Assembly (NCBI RefSeq): GCF_030209445.1
Contig: NZ_JARVSD010000001.1
Coordinates: 62,001 to 126,000 of the forward strand
Source of the DNA: Promicromonospora sp. MEB111
Lineage (GTDB): Bacteria; Actinomycetota; Actinomycetes; Actinomycetales; Cellulomonadaceae
DNA length: 64,000 nucleotides
Direction: 5' to 3'
This document shows, piece after piece, positions 17,146-25,725 of this stretch. Made by a program: the position numbers and the translations under genes. How positions within the stretch are numbered: the stretch's first letter is position 1; the number at the start of each line of letters is the position of its first letter. The notes below the pieces were generated by a model that was not told where the DNA came from, made no database searches, and saw nothing but the letters and a program-made list of their open reading frames with translations.

Positions 17146-18582
17146 TCAGCCGATCCGCTCGGCGCGGCCGAGCAGGCCCTGCGGCCTGAACAGCAGCACG
17201 AGGATGAGGATCACGAGTGCCGAGGCGTAGCGCAGGTCGCTCGGCATTCCGGGGATGAGGGTGGACATCTCGACGACGAGGCCGATCACGAGGGAGCCGA
17301 GCAGGGCGCCGTAGGCCGTGCCCAGGCCACCGAGGGTGACGGCGGCGAACATCAGGAGCAGCAGCAGCATGCCGAGCGACCAGTTGAACGAGCCGAACGA
17401 GATGGCCAGCAGCATGCCCGCCAGGCCGGCGAAGCCCGTGGACATGGTCCAGACGACGCGGATGATGCGGTCCGGGTTGATGCCGGTGGCCGCCGCGAGC
17501 GCCGTGTTGTCCGAGACGGCGCGGGTGGCGCGGCCGGTCCGGGTGCGGGTGAGGAACCACGCGATGAAGAAGATCACGACGACCGCGACCAGCATCGAGA
17601 TCCACGAGGCGGTGCTCAGCGTGATGCCCGCGATCTCCAGCGGCTTCGGGTTCTGCGGCAGCACGCGGTGCGACCGGCCGCCGATGACCATCTGGATGGC
17701 GTACTGCAGCGCGAGCGACAGGCCGATGGTCACGATCATCATCTGCGTGACGGGGGTACCGCGCCGGCGCAACGGGCCCCAGATGGCGGCGTCCTGCAGC
17801 CAGCCTGTGGCTGCGCAGACCACGATCACGCCGATCACGGTGAGCCAGACCGGCATGTGCAGCCAGTTGATGCCGATGAAGCCGAACATGGCGCCCAGCG
17901 TCACCTGCTCGCCGTGCGAGAAGCTCGACAGGCCGGTCGTGCCGTAGATGAGGCTGATGCCCACCGAGGCCAGGGCGAGCAGCAGGCCGAACCGGATGCC
18001 GGAGCCGAACTGTTGCCAGATCTGCGCGAGAGAGGGGCCGCCGCCCTCGGTGGTGGTGGTGCCGGCTCCGCCGAGGCCCTCGTCCCCGGCTGCGGGGCCG
18101 GAGGCCGCGTCCGTGGGCTCGCCCTCGCTCGGGGCGGTGGTGGCGCCCCCGCTGGGCTCGGTGCTCTCGGGGGGCGTGGTGCCCAGCCGGAACGCCGCGC
18201 GCGCGGAGCTACCGGTCTGTGCCGTGACCTGCAGCTCGGTGGCGTCCGGGAAGAGCCCGTCGGGGACGGTCTCCTCGTCGAGGGTGAGCGTGTAGGTACC
18301 GACCTGCGGCACCTCCACGGACGCCGGCCCCTCCTGGGTGCTGGTCACGTCTGTCTCGAACCCCGCGCCGGAGATGGTCACGCCCACGTCGGGGACGGGG
18401 TTGTTCTCCGCGTCCAGGACGATCGCCACGACGCAGGCCGTCGTGTCGTCGGGTGTGCAGTCGGCGGGCGCAGTGGCAGCCATCGCTGGTGCCGCAGCGA
18501 TCGCGGCAGGGATGGCCGCGGCCGCGAGCGTGGCCAGCAGCCTGCGCGCGGCCGTCGCGAGGTTCGGTCGGTCGGCTGTCAT
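17146..18582 (-). CDS. livH: LivH permease fused to an N-terminal extracytoplasmic domain
   Basis: This 478-residue protein is far longer than typical LivH (about 290). Residues 1-37 look like a signal peptide ending AAPAMAAT, 38-134 form an Ig-like/carboxypeptidase-regulatory-type beta domain (NPVPDVGVTISGAGFETDV, VGTYTLTLDEE), and 135-183 are a Ser/Thr/Pro/Gly linker. The LivH membrane domain begins at about 184 (GLLLALASVGISLIYGTTGL) with the loop TRTGRATRAVSDNTALAAATG. The first gene of livHMGF, its start follows GGAGGACCCGGCAG. The extra domain would sit outside the membrane and might dock a binding protein; that is inference. Confidence 0.9.
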   Translation of the reverse strand: MTADRPNLATAARRLLATLAAAAIPAAIAAAPAMAATAPADCTPDDTTACVVAIVLDAENNPVPDVGVTISGAGFETDVTSTQEGPASVEVPQVGTYTLTLDEETVPDGLFPDATELQVTAQTGSSARAAFRLGTTPPESTEPSGGATTAPSEGEPTDAASGPAAGDEGLGGAGTTTTEGGGPSLAQIWQQFGSGIRFGLLLALASVGISLIYGTTGLSSFSHGEQVTLGAMFGFIGINWLHMPVWLTVIGVIVVCAATGWLQDAAIWGPLRRRGTPVTQMMIVTIGLSLALQYAIQMVIGGRSHRVLPQNPKPLEIAGITLSTASWISMLVAVVVIFFIAWFLTRTRTGRATRAVSDNTALAAATGINPDRIIRVVWTMSTGFAGLAGMLLAISFGSFNWSLGMLLLLLMFAAVTLGGLGTAYGALLGSLVIGLVVEMSTLIPGMPSDLRYASALVILILVLLFRPQGLLGRAERIG

Positions 18583-18743
18583 CTGCCGGGTCCTCCGTCG
18601 GTTCTGGTGTGTGATGCTCCGAGGTCTCGGTGCCGATACGACACCAGCATGATTCAGTCCTGCTTAACCAGGCCTGCATCAAACTGATGCCATCGGCGTG
18701 CGGCGAGTGTAGCCGTGCCATGTGTCACTCGTTACACCCGTTG

Positions 18744-18759
18744 GTCACACCAAGGTCAC
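18744..18759. promoter_or_regulatory. Motif shared by the two liv promoters, copy upstream of livH
   Basis: GTCACACCAAGGTCAC lies 162-177 bases upstream of livH. A near copy, GTCACACAAGGTGAC, is upstream of the branched-chain amino-acid binding-protein gene (24200-24214). A neighbouring TGTGTCACTCGTTACAC adds further GTCAC-type half-sites. Shared control of the separated liv genes is inferred. Confidence 0.35.
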
Positions 18760-18824
18760 GGAGTGCCATCGTCGAGGGCAGGGAGAGGGCGTGGGATGCC
18801 CCGTCGCGGGGGCGTCGGCACGGT

Positions 18825-18830
18825 TAGGCT
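18825..18830 (+). promoter_or_regulatory. Leaderless-type -10 (TAGGCT) six bases before a GTG start
   Basis: TTAGGCT-GACGCG-GTG places a TANNNT -10 so close to the oligopeptidase start that transcription should begin at or next to the GTG. No Shine-Dalgarno sequence is present. The same heptamer and spacing precede the MFS gene at 63646. Confidence 0.6.
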
Positions 18831-18836
18831 GACGCG

Positions 18837-21107
18837 GTGTCCGACGACGCCATGACTCCCCCAGCGGCCGCCCCGGCGGCCGATCGACCGAACGGTTCCG
18901 TGCGGGTCCTCCCGCCGTCCGAGCCACCCTTCACCGTGCGCCGCCCCCGTGAGCGCACCTTCCACGGCGACACCTTCACCGACGACTACGAGTGGCTCCG
19001 CGACAAGGAGGATCCCGAGGTCGTGGCGCACCTGGAGGCGCAGAACGCCTGGACCCTCGACCGTCAGGAGCACCTGGCGCCGCTGCGGCAGACCCTGTTC
19101 GACGAGATCAAGGGGCGCACCCTCGAGACCGACCTCTCGGTCCCCGCGCGCGACGGCGACTGGTGGTACTACGCCCGCACGGTCGAGGGCCAGCAGTACC
19201 CGATCCACGCGCGGTACCCGGTCGCCGGCCCGGACGACTGGACGCCCCGCGTGCTCGAGCCCGGGCAGCCCGTGCCGGGCGAGCAGGTCATGCTGGACCA
19301 GAACGCCGAGGCCGAGGGGCACGAGTTCTTCGCCCTGGGCTCGCTCGACGTCTCCGACGACGGCACCCGGCTGCTGTACGCGACCGACACGGCGGGCGAC
19401 GAGCGCTACACGCTGCGCGTCCGCGACCTGGCCACCGGCGAGGACCTCCGCGACGAGGTGCGCGACACCGCTCCCGGCGCCATGTTCACCCCCGACGGCG
19501 AGCACGTCTTCTACCTGACCGTGGACGACGCCTGGCGGCCCTGGCGGGTCTGGCGGCACCGGCTCGGTGCCACCGGGTCCGACGACGTGCTGGTGTTCGA
19601 GGAGCCCGACGAGCGGTACTGGGTGGGCGTGGGCCTGTCCCGGTCCAAGAAGTACCTGCAGATCGAGCTCGGCTCGAAGGTGACGAGCGAGTCGTGGCTG
19701 CTGGAGGCCGACGACCCGACGGGCGAGTTCCGCGTCGTCTGGCCGCGCCGTGAGGGCGTCGAGTACTCGGTGGAGCACGCGGTGCTGCCTGGGTCGACCG
19801 GCGAGCCCGAGGACGCCCTGCTGATCCTGCACAACCAGGACGCGCTGAACTTCGAGCTGGTCGCGTCGCCCGTCCCGGCACGCGGCGAGAACATCACCCC
19901 GGAGGCCGCGGCCGTCGTCGTGCCGCACGACCCCGAGGTGCGCCTGGAGGGCGTGAGCGCGAGCGAGCGCTACGCGGTGCTCTACTACCGCCGCGGTGCG
20001 ATCTCCCGCTCGGCCGTGCTCCAGCTCCCGGCGAGCGGCCCGGTCACCTGGGACTTCCAGGAGATCTCCTTCGGTCAGCCGCTGGAGTCGGTCGGCGCGG
20101 GCGTGGGTGTGTGGGAGCAGCCCAACCTCAAGGTGGGCTACACGTCGTTCGTCACGCCGTCGTCGCTCTACCTGTACGACGTCGCCTCCGGCGAGCGCAC
20201 GCTGCTCAAGCAGCAGCCGGTGCTCGGCGGGTACGACGCCGGTGACTACGACCAGCGCCGGGAGTGGGCCGTCGCCGAGGACGGGACGCGCGTGCCGGTC
20301 TCGCTCGTCTGGCGCAAGGACAAGGTGCAGTTCGCCGACCCGGCCGGCTCGGCCGACCCGGCCGGCTCGGCCGACCCGGCTCCCGCCGAACCCGCACCCC
20401 TGCTCCTGTACGGGTACGGCGCGTACGAGTACTCGATCGACCCGTACTTCTCGATCGCCCGCCTGAGCCTGCTCGACCGCGGGGTCGTCTTCGCCGTCGC
20501 GCACGTCCGGGGCGGCGGCGAGATGGGCCGCTCCTGGTACGACGACGGCAAGCTGGCCGCCAAGCGCAACACGTTCACCGACTTCGTGGCCTGCGGCCGC
20601 CACCTGGTGGCCACCGGCTGGACGGCGTCCGACCGCATGGTGGCCGACGGCGGCAGCGCCGGCGGGCTGCTCGTCGGCGCGGCCACCAACCTGGCGCCCG
20701 AGCTGTTCGCAGGGGTGCTGGCCGGGGTGCCGTTCGTCGACGCGCTGACGTCGATGCTCGACCCGACGCTGCCCCTGACCGTCACGGAGCGCGACGAGTG
20801 GGGCGACCCGCTGAACGACCCCGAGGTGTACGCGTACATGCGCTCGTACACGCCGTACGAGAACGTGGCCGACGACGCCTCGCGCTACCCCCGCGTGCTC
20901 GCGACCACGAGCTTCAACGACACCCGCGTGCTGTACGTGGAGCCGGCCAAGTGGGTGGCCCGGCTGCAGGCCGCGGGGGCGCCGGCGATGCTCAAGATCG
21001 AGATGTCGGCCGGGCACGGCGGCGTCTCGGGGCGCTACTCCGCCTGGGAGCAGGTGGCGTTCGAGCACGCCTGGACGCTGGACGTGCTGGGCCTGGCCGG
21101 CCTCTGA
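18837..21107 (+). CDS. ptrB: S9-family serine peptidase, oligopeptidase B type
   Basis: This 756-residue protein has an N-terminal beta-propeller (starting RTFHGDTFTDDYEWLRDKEDPEV, typical of oligopeptidase B) and a C-terminal alpha/beta-hydrolase. The catalytic serine is in GGSAGG at about 607, the aspartate in SFNDTR near 695 and the histidine in SAGHGG near 725. It cleaves short peptides after basic residues, in the cytosol; there is no signal peptide. Near residue 500 an 18-base unit repeats (20334-20381), giving tandem ADPAGS. The GTG start appears leaderless. Confidence 0.93.
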   Translation: MSDDAMTPPAAAPAADRPNGSVRVLPPSEPPFTVRRPRERTFHGDTFTDDYEWLRDKEDPEVVAHLEAQNAWTLDRQEHLAPLRQTLFDEIKGRTLETDLSVPARDGDWWYYARTVEGQQYPIHARYPVAGPDDWTPRVLEPGQPVPGEQVMLDQNAEAEGHEFFALGSLDVSDDGTRLLYATDTAGDERYTLRVRDLATGEDLRDEVRDTAPGAMFTPDGEHVFYLTVDDAWRPWRVWRHRLGATGSDDVLVFEEPDERYWVGVGLSRSKKYLQIELGSKVTSESWLLEADDPTGEFRVVWPRREGVEYSVEHAVLPGSTGEPEDALLILHNQDALNFELVASPVPARGENITPEAAAVVVPHDPEVRLEGVSASERYAVLYYRRGAISRSAVLQLPASGPVTWDFQEISFGQPLESVGAGVGVWEQPNLKVGYTSFVTPSSLYLYDVASGERTLLKQQPVLGGYDAGDYDQRREWAVAEDGTRVPVSLVWRKDKVQFADPAGSADPAGSADPAPAEPAPLLLYGYGAYEYSIDPYFSIARLSLLDRGVVFAVAHVRGGGEMGRSWYDDGKLAAKRNTFTDFVACGRHLVATGWTASDRMVADGGSAGGLLVGAATNLAPELFAGVLAGVPFVDALTSMLDPTLPLTVTERDEWGDPLNDPEVYAYMRSYTPYENVADDASRYPRVLATTSFNDTRVLYVEPAKWVARLQAAGAPAMLKIEMSAGHGGVSGRYSAWEQVAFEHAWTLDVLGLAGL

Positions 21108-21124
21108 GACCTCAGAGGCCGGCC
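21095..21124. terminator. Bidirectional terminator built from two convergent gene ends
   Basis: Arms 21095-21108 and 21111-21124 are a perfect 14-bp inverted repeat (GGCCGGCCTCTGAG / CTCAGAGGCCGGCC). It spans the stop codons of both the oligopeptidase and the convergent GH3 gene and includes their last codons; both proteins end AGL. Only 4 bases separate the genes, so the coding ends themselves form the hairpin. Confidence 0.75.
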
Positions 21125-22401
21125 TTGGCCGCGACCACCCGGGCCGCGGCCGCGTCGATCCTGGCGGCGAAGGCCGGGTCGTCCTTCGCGGCCTGGACCA
21201 GCGCGTCCACCATCGCCGGGGCCACGGACGGCCGCGCGGACGCGAGCACCACGTCCACCCCGGCGGCGACGGCACGGACCGCCCGCTCCCCCGGGGGCAC
21301 GCTCTCGACCTGCACCGCCGCCGACAGGTCGTCGGTGATGATCACGCCGTCGAACCCGTGCTCGCGGACCAGGCCCACCACGGTGGGGCTGAACACCGCA
21401 GGCGCGTCCGGGTCGATCCGGGCGTAGATCGCGGACGACATCATCACCAGGCCCGAGCCGTCCTTGATGCCGGCGTCGAACACCGCCACCGACGGGTCGT
21501 CGGGCCCGGTCACCGTGTCGGTCACGCCGGCGGTCGTGTCCGTGTTCCCGGTGACCCGGCCCAGCCCCGGGAAGTGCTTGATCGACGTCTGCACGCCCGC
21601 GTCCCGCTGCCCCTCGGCGAACGCGTTGCCGTGGGCGATCACGGACTCCGGCGTGTACCCGTAGTTGCGCCCAAAGACGCCGATCGGCGCATTCGACGCC
21701 GCGCTCTGCTGCGGGACCAGGTCCATCACCGGCGCGAGATTGAGGTTCACGCCCGCGGCGGCCAGCTCCTGGCCCCAGGTCAGGGACCGGACACGCAGAT
21801 CCGGTGCGGACAGCTCGGCCTGGTCGAGCGCGCTGGGCATGTCGCTGAAGCCCTGCCCCCGCAGGACCTGTACCTCGCCGCCCTCCTGGTCTGTGGCGAC
21901 GAAGAGGGGTACCGGCGAGGTGGACGCCGCCACCGCGGCGTCCACCAGGTTCTTCACCGGCTGCCGGCCGGCGTGGGTACGACCGTGCAGGAAGACGCCG
22001 CCGATCTGCCGGCTCTCGAGCATGTCGAACGTCGGCTGGAACGGGCCCTTGACGGGCAGGCCGACCATCACGACCTGGCCCACCTTCTGCTCCAGGCTCC
22101 AGCCGGCCACGAGCGACAGGTCGGGCTCGCCGGGCGTCGGCTCCGGGGTGGGCCGCGTGGACGGCGTCGCGCCGGGCGCCGGCGACACCGCACCGTCCGA
22201 CGGCGACGGGACGCCGGACGGCGAGCCGCTCGGCGGCGGGCTGCTCGGCGACGGGCTCGGCCGCGCGCTCGGCTGGGAGGGTCCGGGGAGGGAGGTCGGT
22301 CCGGGTTCACCGGCCGGAGCGGAACAACCCGCGGCCAGCGCGGCGACCGTGAGCACGGTCGCGGCGAGCAGGCCGGCAGGGCGAAAGCGGGTCATGACCA
22401 T
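21112..22401 (-). CDS. GH3 beta-N-acetylhexosaminidase (NagZ-like) lipoprotein
   Basis: This 429-residue protein has a lipobox ALAAGC (Cys26), a Pro/Ser-rich linker of about 80 residues, and a GH3 catalytic domain. Landmarks are KHFPGLGRVTGNTDTTAG (NagZ-type motif with the catalytic histidine position changed relative to the classic KHFPGHG...DSH) and the nucleophile region VIITDDLSAAVQV. It should remove N-acetylglucosamine from muropeptides or other polymers at the cell surface. I chose the ATG at 22401, spaced best from GGGGTGAG; one six bases later is possible. Confidence 0.85.
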   Translation of the reverse strand: MVMTRFRPAGLLAATVLTVAALAAGCSAPAGEPGPTSLPGPSQPSARPSPSPSSPPPSGSPSGVPSPSDGAVSPAPGATPSTRPTPEPTPGEPDLSLVAGWSLEQKVGQVVMVGLPVKGPFQPTFDMLESRQIGGVFLHGRTHAGRQPVKNLVDAAVAASTSPVPLFVATDQEGGEVQVLRGQGFSDMPSALDQAELSAPDLRVRSLTWGQELAAAGVNLNLAPVMDLVPQQSAASNAPIGVFGRNYGYTPESVIAHGNAFAEGQRDAGVQTSIKHFPGLGRVTGNTDTTAGVTDTVTGPDDPSVAVFDAGIKDGSGLVMMSSAIYARIDPDAPAVFSPTVVGLVREHGFDGVIITDDLSAAVQVESVPPGERAVRAVAAGVDVVLASARPSVAPAMVDALVQAAKDDPAFAARIDAAAARVVAAKAGL

Positions 22402-22443
22402 CAGTCTCACCCCGTCGTGGTCCCGACGTGCAATCGGGTCGGG

Positions 22444-23589
22444 TCAGAGCGCCGCGCCGACCACCCGCACGAACGCGTCGACGTCCGCCTCCGTGGTGTC
22501 CCACGCGCACATCCAGCGCACCTCGACCCGGTCGGCGGTCTCCCCCGGCGCCCAGTCGTAGAAGCGGGCGTGCTCGCGCACGCGGTCCGCTGCCACGCGG
22601 GGCAGCGTCGCGAACACGACGTTCGCCTCGGTCGGGTACCGCAGGTCGACCCCCACCCCGGGCTCCAGCAGACCCGCCGCCTCGATGCCCGCGCGCAGGC
22701 GCGCGGCCATCGCGTTGGAGTGCGCCGCGTTGCGCAGCCACAGCGGCCCGCCCTCGGCGCTGCCGGACGGCGTCGCGGCGGACGCCGGCGTGCCGGACGT
22801 CGGCGTGCCCGGCTCGCCGAGCAGCGCGAGGAGCTGGGCCGACACGAACCGGGTCTTCGACGCGAGCTGCATCGTCGCCTTGCGCAGGTACGGCACTGCC
22901 TCGGACGGTGCCGCCCCCGCCGGACCGGCCGCGGCGCCGTCGTCGGACAGGACCACCACGGCCTCGCCGAGCATGCCGCCGTTCTTCGCCGCGCCGAGCG
23001 ACACGATGTCCACGCCGACGTCGGTGGTGATCTCCCGCAGCCCGACGCCGAGGGTCGCCGCGGCGTTCGCGAGGCGCGAGCCGTCGACGTGCACGCGCAG
23101 GCCCGCCGCGTGGGCGGTGTCGGCGAGCAGCTTGAGGTCGGCCACGGAGTAGACCGTGCCGAGCTCGGTCACCTGGGTGAGGCTCAGCACCGCGGGCTGC
23201 GCGCGGTGCACGTCGCCGAGGTCGCCGGCGTAGCGGTCCACGGCGTCGGGCCCGATGCGACCGTGCCTGCTCGGTACGGCGAGGATCTTGAGGCCGCCCA
23301 CCCGCTCGGGCGCCCCGTTCTCGTCGGTGTGGACGTGCGCGACGTCGCTGGTGATCACCGCGCCCCAGCGCGGGGCGGCGGCCATGAGGCTGATGACGTT
23401 CGCGCCCGTGCCGTTCAGGACGGGGAAGATGCGGGCCCGCTCGCCGAACACCTCCTCGGCGCGGTGCTGCAGGCGGGCGGAGACGGGGTCGTCGCCGTAC
23501 GCGACGGCCGCGCCGTCGTTCGCCGCGGCGACCGCGGCCATGACCTCGGGGTGGACGGGGGCGTAGTTGTCGGAGGCGAAGTGCTGCAC
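22444..23589 (-). CDS. Low-specificity L-threonine aldolase
   Basis: This 381-residue PLP enzyme cleaves L-threonine/allo-threonine to glycine and acetaldehyde. It begins with QHFASDNYAPVHPEVMAAV, has SDVAHVHTDENGAPE in the active-site region, and VDIVSLGAAKNGGMLG with the PLP lysine. The GTG at 23589 gives the family N-terminus; the longer frame upstream runs through a terminator hairpin. It is cytosolic and appears monocistronic. Confidence 0.92.
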   Translation of the reverse strand: MQHFASDNYAPVHPEVMAAVAAANDGAAVAYGDDPVSARLQHRAEEVFGERARIFPVLNGTGANVISLMAAAPRWGAVITSDVAHVHTDENGAPERVGGLKILAVPSRHGRIGPDAVDRYAGDLGDVHRAQPAVLSLTQVTELGTVYSVADLKLLADTAHAAGLRVHVDGSRLANAAATLGVGLREITTDVGVDIVSLGAAKNGGMLGEAVVVLSDDGAAAGPAGAAPSEAVPYLRKATMQLASKTRFVSAQLLALLGEPGTPTSGTPASAATPSGSAEGGPLWLRNAAHSNAMAARLRAGIEAAGLLEPGVGVDLRYPTEANVVFATLPRVAADRVREHARFYDWAPGETADRVEVRWMCAWDTTEADVDAFVRVVGAAL

Positions 23590-23658
23590 CCGCCCATTCT
23601 CCCGCCCGAGCAGCCGGCGACGGTCTCGGCCTCGACGCTCCCCGGGAGCGGGCAGGCC

Positions 23659-23694
23659 GAAGGCCCGGTCACCTCGAAAGGTGACCGGGCCTTC
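23659..23694. terminator. 16-bp hairpin after cspA (family GAAGGCCCGGTCACC)
   Basis: Arms 23659-23674 and 23679-23694 are exact inverted repeats around CGAA. It lies 50 bases beyond the cold-shock gene stop and should terminate it. The arm is nearly identical to that at 25582-25617. Confidence 0.8.
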
Positions 23695-23743
23695 GTAGTA
23701 CAACCGGGCGGGCTCACGAGCCCGCCGTGTCGGCTGTCAGAGA

Positions 23744-23947
23744 TCAGATCGGGCGGATGTTCTCCGCCTGGAGGCCCTTCGGGCCCTGCTTCACGTCGAA
23801 CTCGACGCGCTGGTTCTCCTCCAGCGAGCGGTAGCCGCTCGACTGGATCGCGCTGAAGTGGGCGAACACGTCCTGCCCACCGTCCTCGGGTGCGATGAAC
23901 CCGAAGCCCTTCTCGGCGTTGAACCACTTGACGGTTCCGAATGCCAT
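23744..23947 (-). CDS. cspA: Cold-shock protein (CspA family)
   Basis: This 67-residue single cold-shock domain has RNP1 KGFGFI and RNP2 VFAHFSAI, the nucleic-acid-binding motifs. It acts as an RNA chaperone and is usually among the most abundant cytosolic proteins. The ATG at 23947 follows AAGGAGCAGTAC and gives the exact family start ([10 protein letters not shown]). A long untranslated leader probably lies upstream. Confidence 0.96.
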   Translation of the reverse strand: MAFGTVKWFNAEKGFGFIAPEDGGQDVFAHFSAIQSSGYRSLEENQRVEFDVKQGPKGLQAENIRPI

Positions 23948-24284
23948 GTACTGCTCCTTGCAAGATGCGACGACCCCGGCCTTCGGGATCGCTGTAATCA
24001 CGGTGTCGTCGTCATCTCTTGGAAGAACGATCGAGGCACTGCAACACGCCAAGCGTACCTGCCCGTGCCCAGGAAAGCCCGATCAATCTCCGTGAGGTGC
24101 GCCCGGCGGGCGACTGGATGAACTTTCCTTGGGTCTAGGGTGATGTGGGTCACGTCCTCGTAACAATCTTGGTCGGGGTGGGGGATTCGTGACACAGGCG
24201 TCACACAAGGTGACTACTTTCAGCGACCACGACGGAGCAAAGTGCGCCGTCAGATCCACTCCCGCTTGAAGGGGAACAGCAGAC
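23948..24284. other. Divergent intergenic region, cspA / branched-chain binding protein
   Basis: This 337-base stretch has no gene. Its left part is a relatively AT-rich cspA leader. The right part holds GTGAC/GTCAC repeats at 24189-24214, including the liv-shared motif 24200-24214, and a possible -10 TACTTT at 24215-24220 for the binding-protein gene. I see no RNA gene or riboswitch. Confidence 0.6.
24200..24214. promoter_or_regulatory. Motif shared by the two liv promoters, copy upstream of the binding protein
   Basis: GTCACACAAGGTGAC directly abuts the candidate -10 TACTTT and is preceded by GTGACACAGGC, forming GTGAC...GTCAC inverted half-sites. It resembles 18744-18759 upstream of livH. 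A regulator of branched-chain amino-acid uptake could bind here; the position against the -10 would suit a repressor. Confidence 0.35.
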
Positions 24285-25562
24285 ATGATTCGACGTTCCA
24301 CGGCTGCGCGCGGGCTCGCGCTAGCGGCAGTCCTCAGCGTGGGCTTGGCAGCCTGCTCCACCTCGGGTTCTGGCGATGGAGAGGGCGGGGGCTCCACCGA
24401 GCCGCTCGTCGTCGGCACCATCCTCCCGATCACCGGCTCTCTTGCCTACCTCGGTCCGCCCGAGGTCGCGGGCGTCGGACTTGCCGTCGACGACATCAAC
24501 GCCGCCGGGGGTGTGCTGGGCGAGGACGTGACCCTCGAGGGCGGTGACTCCGGTGACTCGACCGACATGAGCGTGTCGACGAACACGGCCACCGACCTCA
24601 TCGGCAAGGGCGTCCAGGTCGCCATCGGCGCGGCGTCCTCGTCCGTGTCCCAGAACGTGGTGGACCAGTTCACCGAGGCCGGGGTTCTCCAGATCTCGCC
24701 CGCGAACACCGCCACGGAGCTCTCCGGCGTGAGCGACCTGTTCACCCGTACCGCTCCGCCGGACACCGTGCAGGGTGCGGCGCTCGGCTCGCTCGTGCTC
24801 GACGGCGGCCACCAGAAGGTCGCCTTCCTCGTGCAGAACGAGACCTACGGCACCGGTCTGCGCGACAACGTGCAGAAGTCCATCGAGGCCGGAGGCGCCG
24901 AGGCCGTCTACGGCGCCACGGGTTCCGGCGAGGAGTTCGCCCCGGGCGAGACCAACTTCTCGTCGATCGTCACCGACGCTCTGGCCGCCAAGCCGGACGC
25001 CATCGTCATCCTCGCGTTCGAGGAGACCAAGGCAGCCATCGCCGAGCTCGTCTCCCAGGGCTGGGACTTCGACGGCACCACGTACCTCTGCGACGGCAAC
25101 ACCGCCGACTACTCCAAGGACTTCGACCCGGGGACGCTCAAGGGCGTCGTCGGCACCATCCCCGGCGCCGACCCCGCGCAGGAGTTCAAGGACGCGGCGA
25201 GCGGCTGGTACGAGGAGAACGAGGGCGAGCCGCTGACCGACTACGCCTACGCCGCTGAGTCGTACGACGCCGTGATCCTCGCCGCGCTGGCCGCGGTGAA
25301 GGCCGAGTCGACCACCGGTACCGACATCGCCGCCCAGATCCGTTCCGTGTCCGGTGCGGACGGCGGCACCGAGGTGTCCACCTTCGAGGAGGGCGTCGCG
25401 GCGCTCGAGGCCGGCGACGACATCCACTACACGGGCGTCTCCGGCATCGGCCCGATCAACGAGGACAACGACCCGTCGTCCGCGTTCATCGGTGTCTACA
25501 GCTACGCCGACGACAACACGCTCGTGTTCGACCGTGCGATCGAGGGCTCGGTCGAGGGCTGA
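24285..25562 (+). CDS. Branched-chain amino-acid ABC transporter substrate-binding lipoprotein
   Basis: This 425-residue protein has lipobox GLAAC (Cys24), a Gly/Ser linker and a Peripla_BP_6 (LivJ/LivK type) domain. The domain starts LVVGTILPITGSLAYLGPPEVAGV and includes ASSSVSQNVVDQFTEAGV for the bound amino acid backbone. It is anchored outside the membrane and probably serves LivHMGF encoded 5.7 kb away, since neither cluster has another such component here. The start follows GAACAGCAGAC, a weak site. Confidence 0.92.
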   Translation: MIRRSTAARGLALAAVLSVGLAACSTSGSGDGEGGGSTEPLVVGTILPITGSLAYLGPPEVAGVGLAVDDINAAGGVLGEDVTLEGGDSGDSTDMSVSTNTATDLIGKGVQVAIGAASSSVSQNVVDQFTEAGVLQISPANTATELSGVSDLFTRTAPPDTVQGAALGSLVLDGGHQKVAFLVQNETYGTGLRDNVQKSIEAGGAEAVYGATGSGEEFAPGETNFSSIVTDALAAKPDAIVILAFEETKAAIAELVSQGWDFDGTTYLCDGNTADYSKDFDPGTLKGVVGTIPGADPAQEFKDAASGWYEENEGEPLTDYAYAAESYDAVILAALAAVKAESTTGTDIAAQIRSVSGADGGTEVSTFEEGVAALEAGDDIHYTGVSGIGPINEDNDPSSAFIGVYSYADDNTLVFDRAIEGSVEG

Positions 25563-25581
25563 CGCTCCCGGCTGACACAGC

Positions 25582-25617
25582 ACGAAGGCCCGGTCACCTC
25601 GGTGGCCGGGCCTTCGT
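25582..25617. terminator. 17-bp hairpin after the binding-protein gene (family GAAGGCCCGGTCACC)
   Basis: Arms 25582-25598 and 25601-25617 pair with one mismatch, 19 bases beyond the stop codon. The arm ACGAAGGCCCGGTCACC shares 15 bases with the cspA terminator 2 kb away. Confidence 0.8.
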
Positions 25618-25725
25618 CATGTCCTGTTCGTGTCGCGGAGGGACGATGACCGGGAACCCTGGGCCACGGCACGCCGTTGACCGGGGTGGACCGTCAGGAC
25701 CGAACCTCACGAAGGACTGAGATCA

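Noticed and set aside
23590-23703. Longer start for threonine aldolase at 23703
   Set aside because: The extra residues have no family counterpart and would be encoded by the cspA terminator hairpin. The GTG at 23589 gives the family N-terminus.
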